Shown one piece after another: positions 59,701 through 64,000 of a DNA stretch of 64,000 nt. The notes beneath the pieces are model-generated. The model was not told where the DNA came from, did not search any database, and worked only from the letters and a program-made list of their open reading frames with translations. The stretch comes from Channa striata (taxonomy: Eukaryota; Chordata; Actinopteri; Anabantiformes; Channidae): the NCBI GenBank assembly GCA_033026295.1, contig CM065185.1, positions 3,472,001 through 3,536,000 on the forward strand, written 5' to 3'. Made by a program: the position numbers and the translations under genes. Each line of letters opens with the position of its first letter. The first letter of the stretch is position 1.

Positions 59701-59969
59701 GGGTTTCTTTGTGCAATCAAAGGGTATCAAGCAGAATCTAGGACACAGACATGAAACAGCAACTTTGAGATGGTTTCCTAATCCTCTAATCTTTTTTGGG
59801 AGGACAATTCTGAGATGTGTCCTTATTCTCAGTCAGTGTTTTTTAATAATGAGTAGAGCCATCTTGAAAAATACAAATGCGGGTGAAAAATAAACATTAC
59901 ATACATTTAAATGGAAGAAAGCTTTGTGAATGGCTTGTATTGAGGAATGCATGGTGTGCCATACAAAGA

Positions 59970-60001
59970 CACTCATGGCCACTTTATTAGGTACACCTTG
60001 C
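59970..60001 (+). mobile_element. Solo Tc1-like terminal inverted repeat
   Basis: CACTCATGGCCACTTTATTA followed by GGTACACCTTGC is the well-known terminus of a Tc1-like fish transposon. I find neither its transposase sequence nor the partner repeat nearby, so this is a solo end or a heavily deleted copy. Confidence 0.75.
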
Positions 60002-60599
60002 AAACTGATTCAGTGATTCACAGAGCAGCATTCATGGACTCATGTTTCTCCATGATGATTGCAAGGCACATAATAACTCCCTCTTAGTTACATTTTGGTG
60101 TCAAATACTTTTTGAGAGAAAGGTTTGGTTCTGTTACTGCTTAATGTTCCACTCTGTTCCACTACAGTATGCATGTACAGTTCATCAGGAACATTTTAGC
60201 AAAATAAAAGCTGCGCACTGGATCAACTAAGTGTGAAAGTGAACCAAAAGAGTAAAGTTGTGGACCAGAGAGCAAAAGCAATGAGCTCGAACGCAGTAAA
60301 AATATAAGTAGGAATTGTAGACTTGGTGATCATTCCCTACGGGTCTGACAATTGTGAATGTGGCAGGGTTTCCACACTGTAAATGGAGCAAAACACACAC
60401 ACTATCATTTAGGTCTATACAATGGGTTTAGTTTTAAAGAACATGCTATTCATCTGCAGTAAACTTCATGGTAGATCTCAATCTGGGTCTCTGCAGTGAT
60501 GCAACAAACTGGATCATTTCAGGGCAAACTCTGGAACTTGAAATCACTCACTGTTTCCCTAATATAATCTGCTCAGCTGTGGTGAAATCCAGGTTTTGA

Positions 60600-60900
60600 A
60601 GTGCCCGCCTTGCCCCTGTATCCCAGCCAACCCCACCCACCAAACGCAGACAAAAAGGCCCTTGCACTGGCGGAACAAACCGAGTTTGGCCCACTCATTG
60701 CATTTGTTAGCCCCACAGAGACCCTGAATATAGAACAGCTATTCTATCTAATGAGGCAGAACTTCATGGCTGCCTCTATAAAACTTTGTCAGCCTTCTGT
60801 TCTCTGGCAACAAAGCCTGAATTTTTTAAAGTTTCGCCCATTTTTTTCCCTGTGACACACAAACAGTTAAGATGAATCGAGCGCGGGCTTTTTCCTCTCA
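60600..60900. other. Candidate conserved non-coding element
   Basis: Unique, moderately GC-balanced sequence with motifs such as GGCAACAAAGCCTGAATTTT near 60808 (ACAAAG SOX/TCF-like core). An 84-codon frame starting MPALPLYPSQPHPPNADKKA crosses it, but it has no family features and no splice support. Treated as non-coding. Confidence 0.25.
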
Positions 60901-62219
60901 GTGACGCGAGACTAGTGTTGCAAACAAAGATGACTATGTGGAGAAATAGGGCGCTTAGACGGGAGGAGCAATCAAGAATAACGCCTCCGCAGGGAGAGCT
61001 TTGATAACATGGGGTTGTAGTTTTATGAAATAGCCTACATTTGGCTTTGTGTCGAGTGTCTGTGAGGAATAGTGAGTGTGGATGTTTTCCTCTGCTTTTT
61101 ATATTCTAATTTATGAAGATACTTACTAGACCCAATACTAATTTGACAATTTCTCATTTATTGTGAGCAAAGATAATTGGGTGTTGTCCGCTGTGTGTGT
61201 TTGTGTGCCTGCGAGGATCTCTGTGTTTACATAGCTTGTTTTTTTACTTTGATGGCAATGGAGACCTAATGTGCAGCACACTAACAGTGTTTCGTAATGG
61301 TATCACTTGAATGTATAGTTCTGTGACCATAATGCCTTTTATTTTTGTATTTCATAATATAACTATGGAGTTAAAAGGCTTTCCCGGGGTGGGGTGCAGT
61401 TCTGGAACGTAACTTCATTTTTTAGTATGGTACAAAAATTATTGCGGTGGTGAAAAAACAAACCAAGACCTGTAACACCCTCAAATTTGAAACTAATAGT
61501 GTTTATGTGGTAAACCTTTATATTTTCAGATTTCTTTAGGTTTTGCTGTCTTATTCTTAAAACTTTGCATTTGTACTAGTGTCCAAAGGGGGTGGGAATG
61601 TATCTACTATATAGTGCACTCAAAGTAACTCACAATGCAACACAAAAAGCAGTAGATATTGGCATGTACTCTACTTTCTGTTAACAATCCCACAATGCAA
61701 TGCTCCCTGTTTAGTGACGGGAAAGTGGGATGATGCATGTTCGAAATGTCATTTGACTGCTCACTATTGAGCAAACTACATTGTATATTATATAGAGAGT
61801 AGTGAATAAGGGAGTATGGGGAGATTTCCAACACATCCCTGGTCTTCGTGCACAACTCACACTGCCCCAACCGTCACATTTCGAAGTAAAACAAAGACAA
61901 GCAAAACAAAGCAAAATAAAACTGTCCCTTTATCTGACCCATTAAATGTTCCCTCAGCAATATTATTTTGGTATTTATGTTCCTTAGTATCGAAGACTAC
62001 TAAAAATCCTCACAACCCCAAGCACTCAATTCAGAGTCAGTCTGTCATGCCTCATTTATTTGCATAGCACGTTTTCCACATAAGTAGAATTCAAAGAGCG
62101 CTGATAACAAACTGCATATGAGGCGTGAGGACTCTGACACACCAGATCAGAGGGAACCACATCTGTGCTCTCTCGGGCAGATATGCCTACTCATAAGCTG
62201 TCACACAGCAAAAGGTCTC
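60901..62219. other. Gene-free region
   Basis: No supported gene, RNA or named repeat on either strand. Confidence 0.45.
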
Positions 62220-62890
62220 AAGTGATTTACCTCATAGGCATCTCATCCTGTGGAGACTATGACTGATCCAGGAGATCAGAAAGATAATTTTGTCATTTAG
62301 GAGATAGCCTACTTTGGTGAGCATATTGTCTTTGCAGCTTTGCCTCATTACCCTCTCACGGCCTGCATGAGCAATCAAGGCTGGGCTGCTGAAATATTGA
62401 TCAGCCCTATAGTGAGCAGGGAAAGTTTTCTTTTTTCCTGTGTTTTGTTGCATATAGACTATTTGTTGAATATGTTGTTGTTGACTCCCAAGGGAAAACA
62501 GTGCTTTCCCTTCAAAGTCTCGCTGGCACATGCAGTGAGGACACACTGATTACGCTAGGCTGTGGTTGCCGCCTGCCTCCTGTGTGTGTGTGTGTGTGTA
62601 TGGAAAGCCTGTGTGCTGTACTGTATGTGCGGGTCTGCCTGGTGTCCCCTCAGTTTTTTGCGTTGTTTTGAGGCCTGTGCTGTAATGTTCAAAGAGAATT
62701 ATATAGTGCTGTTTATGGGGGGTGACTCCATAGATAGAGGCAGCTTTAATACTCTGTGAGGGAGAAAAACACACCACTGAGTTTGTAGCCAGCTGGACTT
62801 GTGTTACCCGTACAATCCTCTTTAGTCACATTAATATAGCTCTGTGCCTTGCTCTAAATAGCACCACGGGTACTTGAAACAGCAAGAGAA
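62220..62890. other. Candidate conserved non-coding block
   Basis: Two unique stretches (62220-62440 and 62660-62890) flank a TG run at 62581-62599. They include GCTGAAATATTGATCAGCCC and CTCTAAATAGCACCACGG. No convincing coding frame. Assigned on texture only. Confidence 0.22.
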
Positions 62891-64000
62891 AGCAGAAGTA
62901 GAGTGTGAAATAGGAAAAGGTAAGATGGAAGAGGAGTGGGAGAGGAGATAAGAGAGAGGAATTACAAAGTAAGTAAGAGTGGGAGTTCTGTTGCCTATCA
63001 AATAGTTTAAGAAGCATTTCCACCTTGGCTGCTAATGCGCTTGGTGATTGTCTTGTGTGACTCATAGCGTCTATAAAGTAGGTTAGTGGGTTATTGCTTA
63101 AAGTTTAAAAGGTAATAAGCATCTATTTTTTTAATTGGTGATGAGAATGTTATCTTTTAACTGTATAATTAAAATCTAATGATATCAGCCCACTTTTTTT
63201 AAAACATGCCTTGTGTGTTTGTACTTCTGCACATTAAAATCTTTGATACCAGCAGAAGTGAAGGATAATCTGAGCATTTTTATTTCTCTGATAAGTGCAA
63301 AGAAAACATTTCAAGAGAGCAGTGTTTCATTTTGTGACACATGTCACTTAATTTTGAGGCAGAAGATACGACACAAAAGTGCACAAATACACACACAAGA
63401 ACAATTTCTAAATTAAATGTATTGTGCACAATCACCACATTTTTCTACTCATGATCAGTGTTTAGTGTGGCCTGGATGAGCTTCACTGTCTGTTCTCTGT
63501 GACATCTGTTGTTGCCAAAAAACTATTTAATCACATCAACTATAAAACGACAGAACTGGAATGGGGGACATGTTTCTTTATTCCAGAAACCAACACTCCC
63601 ATATTTTTAACTAACTTTGCCCAACATGCTCATAGTCTGCACTTCCTTGTACCATGGCCTGTGCCACCGTGCAACATTTAAGGTGGAATCACAGCGACTC
63701 CAGTCAGTATGAACAATATTTATAAGGGTTTTAGGTTAAACTATATGTTTTTGGACAACAATGGAGGTCTTTGGGTCATGCAGGATGTACAAGCTATTCT
63801 AGAGACCAAATGTGAGTACAGATTGGTGATTGTGGACAATTTGAGTAATTTAGAAAATGACCAATGTTGTACCTAAAAATTTCACATGTTATTGATAAAA
63901 CTGCTGTAGTTACCCATAAGCAAACACAACTGACACCTGCATGGCACTAGATGTAAAGTTGTAGATCAACACTTTGTGCCAAATGATGTAATAGATGTTT
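62891..64000. other. Gene-free right end of window
   Basis: No supported gene, RNA or named repeat on either strand. Confidence 0.45.

Noticed and set aside
1..64000. CRISPR arrays, operons, plasmid or phage features
   Set aside because: The window is a vertebrate nuclear genome; the tandem repeats seen are simple microsatellites.

Overview
The window comes from a teleost fish, probably a percomorph. Its protein-coding genes are split into short exons with GT-AG introns, vertebrate immune and apoptosis families are present, dinucleotide repeats are abundant, and there are fish-type LINE/SINE/Tc1-like remnants. I assembled exons by hand from splice signals and checked that every junction keeps frame. 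Names rest on remembered family motifs and gene order, not on database searches.

Layout. (1) 0.3-5.8 kb, minus strand: 5' part of tmbim1, running off the left edge. (2) 6.4-12.2 kb, minus: a complete caspase-8 gene (two DEDs plus protease domain, 11 coding exons, 503 aa) with an ISRE-type motif at its promoter. (3) 13.5-17.4 kb, minus: catip, a ciliogenesis gene (9 exons, 357 aa) with a LINE copy in one intron and an RFX X-box-like motif upstream. (4) 18.2-21.2 kb, minus: a second caspase-8-type protease whose N-terminus is a CARD instead of DEDs (5 coding exons, 391 aa). (5) 21.6 kb, plus: tRNA-Glu(CTC). (6) 22.8-26.4 kb, plus: a type I cytokine receptor alpha-like chain (9 exons, 337 aa). 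(7) 28.4-31.4 kb, minus: an SH2D1 (SAP/EAT-2) adaptor of 132 aa. (8) 33.9-37.6 kb, minus: the CXorf38 homolog, with an apparent one-base frame disruption in exon 5. (9) 37.6-64 kb: no convincing protein gene; LINE, SINE and DNA-transposon remnants, many microsatellites, and islands that look like conserved non-coding elements of a gene desert.

How the genes relate. tmbim1 and catip are close neighbours at human 2q35, while the CXorf38 and SH2D1A relatives are X-linked in human, so the window joins two ancestral linkage groups. Two caspase-8 paralogs flank catip in the same orientation. Each keeps the catalytic His/Cys, but each has lost a different substrate-pocket residue: Trp to Ile in the DED form and the S1 Arg to Val in the CARD form. 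The cytokine receptor and SH2D1 adaptor are convergent immune genes.

Most interesting points: the CARD-caspase-8 paralog lacking an S1-pocket arginine; the SH2D1 adaptor lacking the Fyn-binding arginine but carrying two tail tyrosine motifs; the HEPN-like Rx4H motif plus frameshift in the CXorf38 homolog; three in-frame tandem splice donors in caspase-8; and a palindromic MITE-like element at 33 kb.
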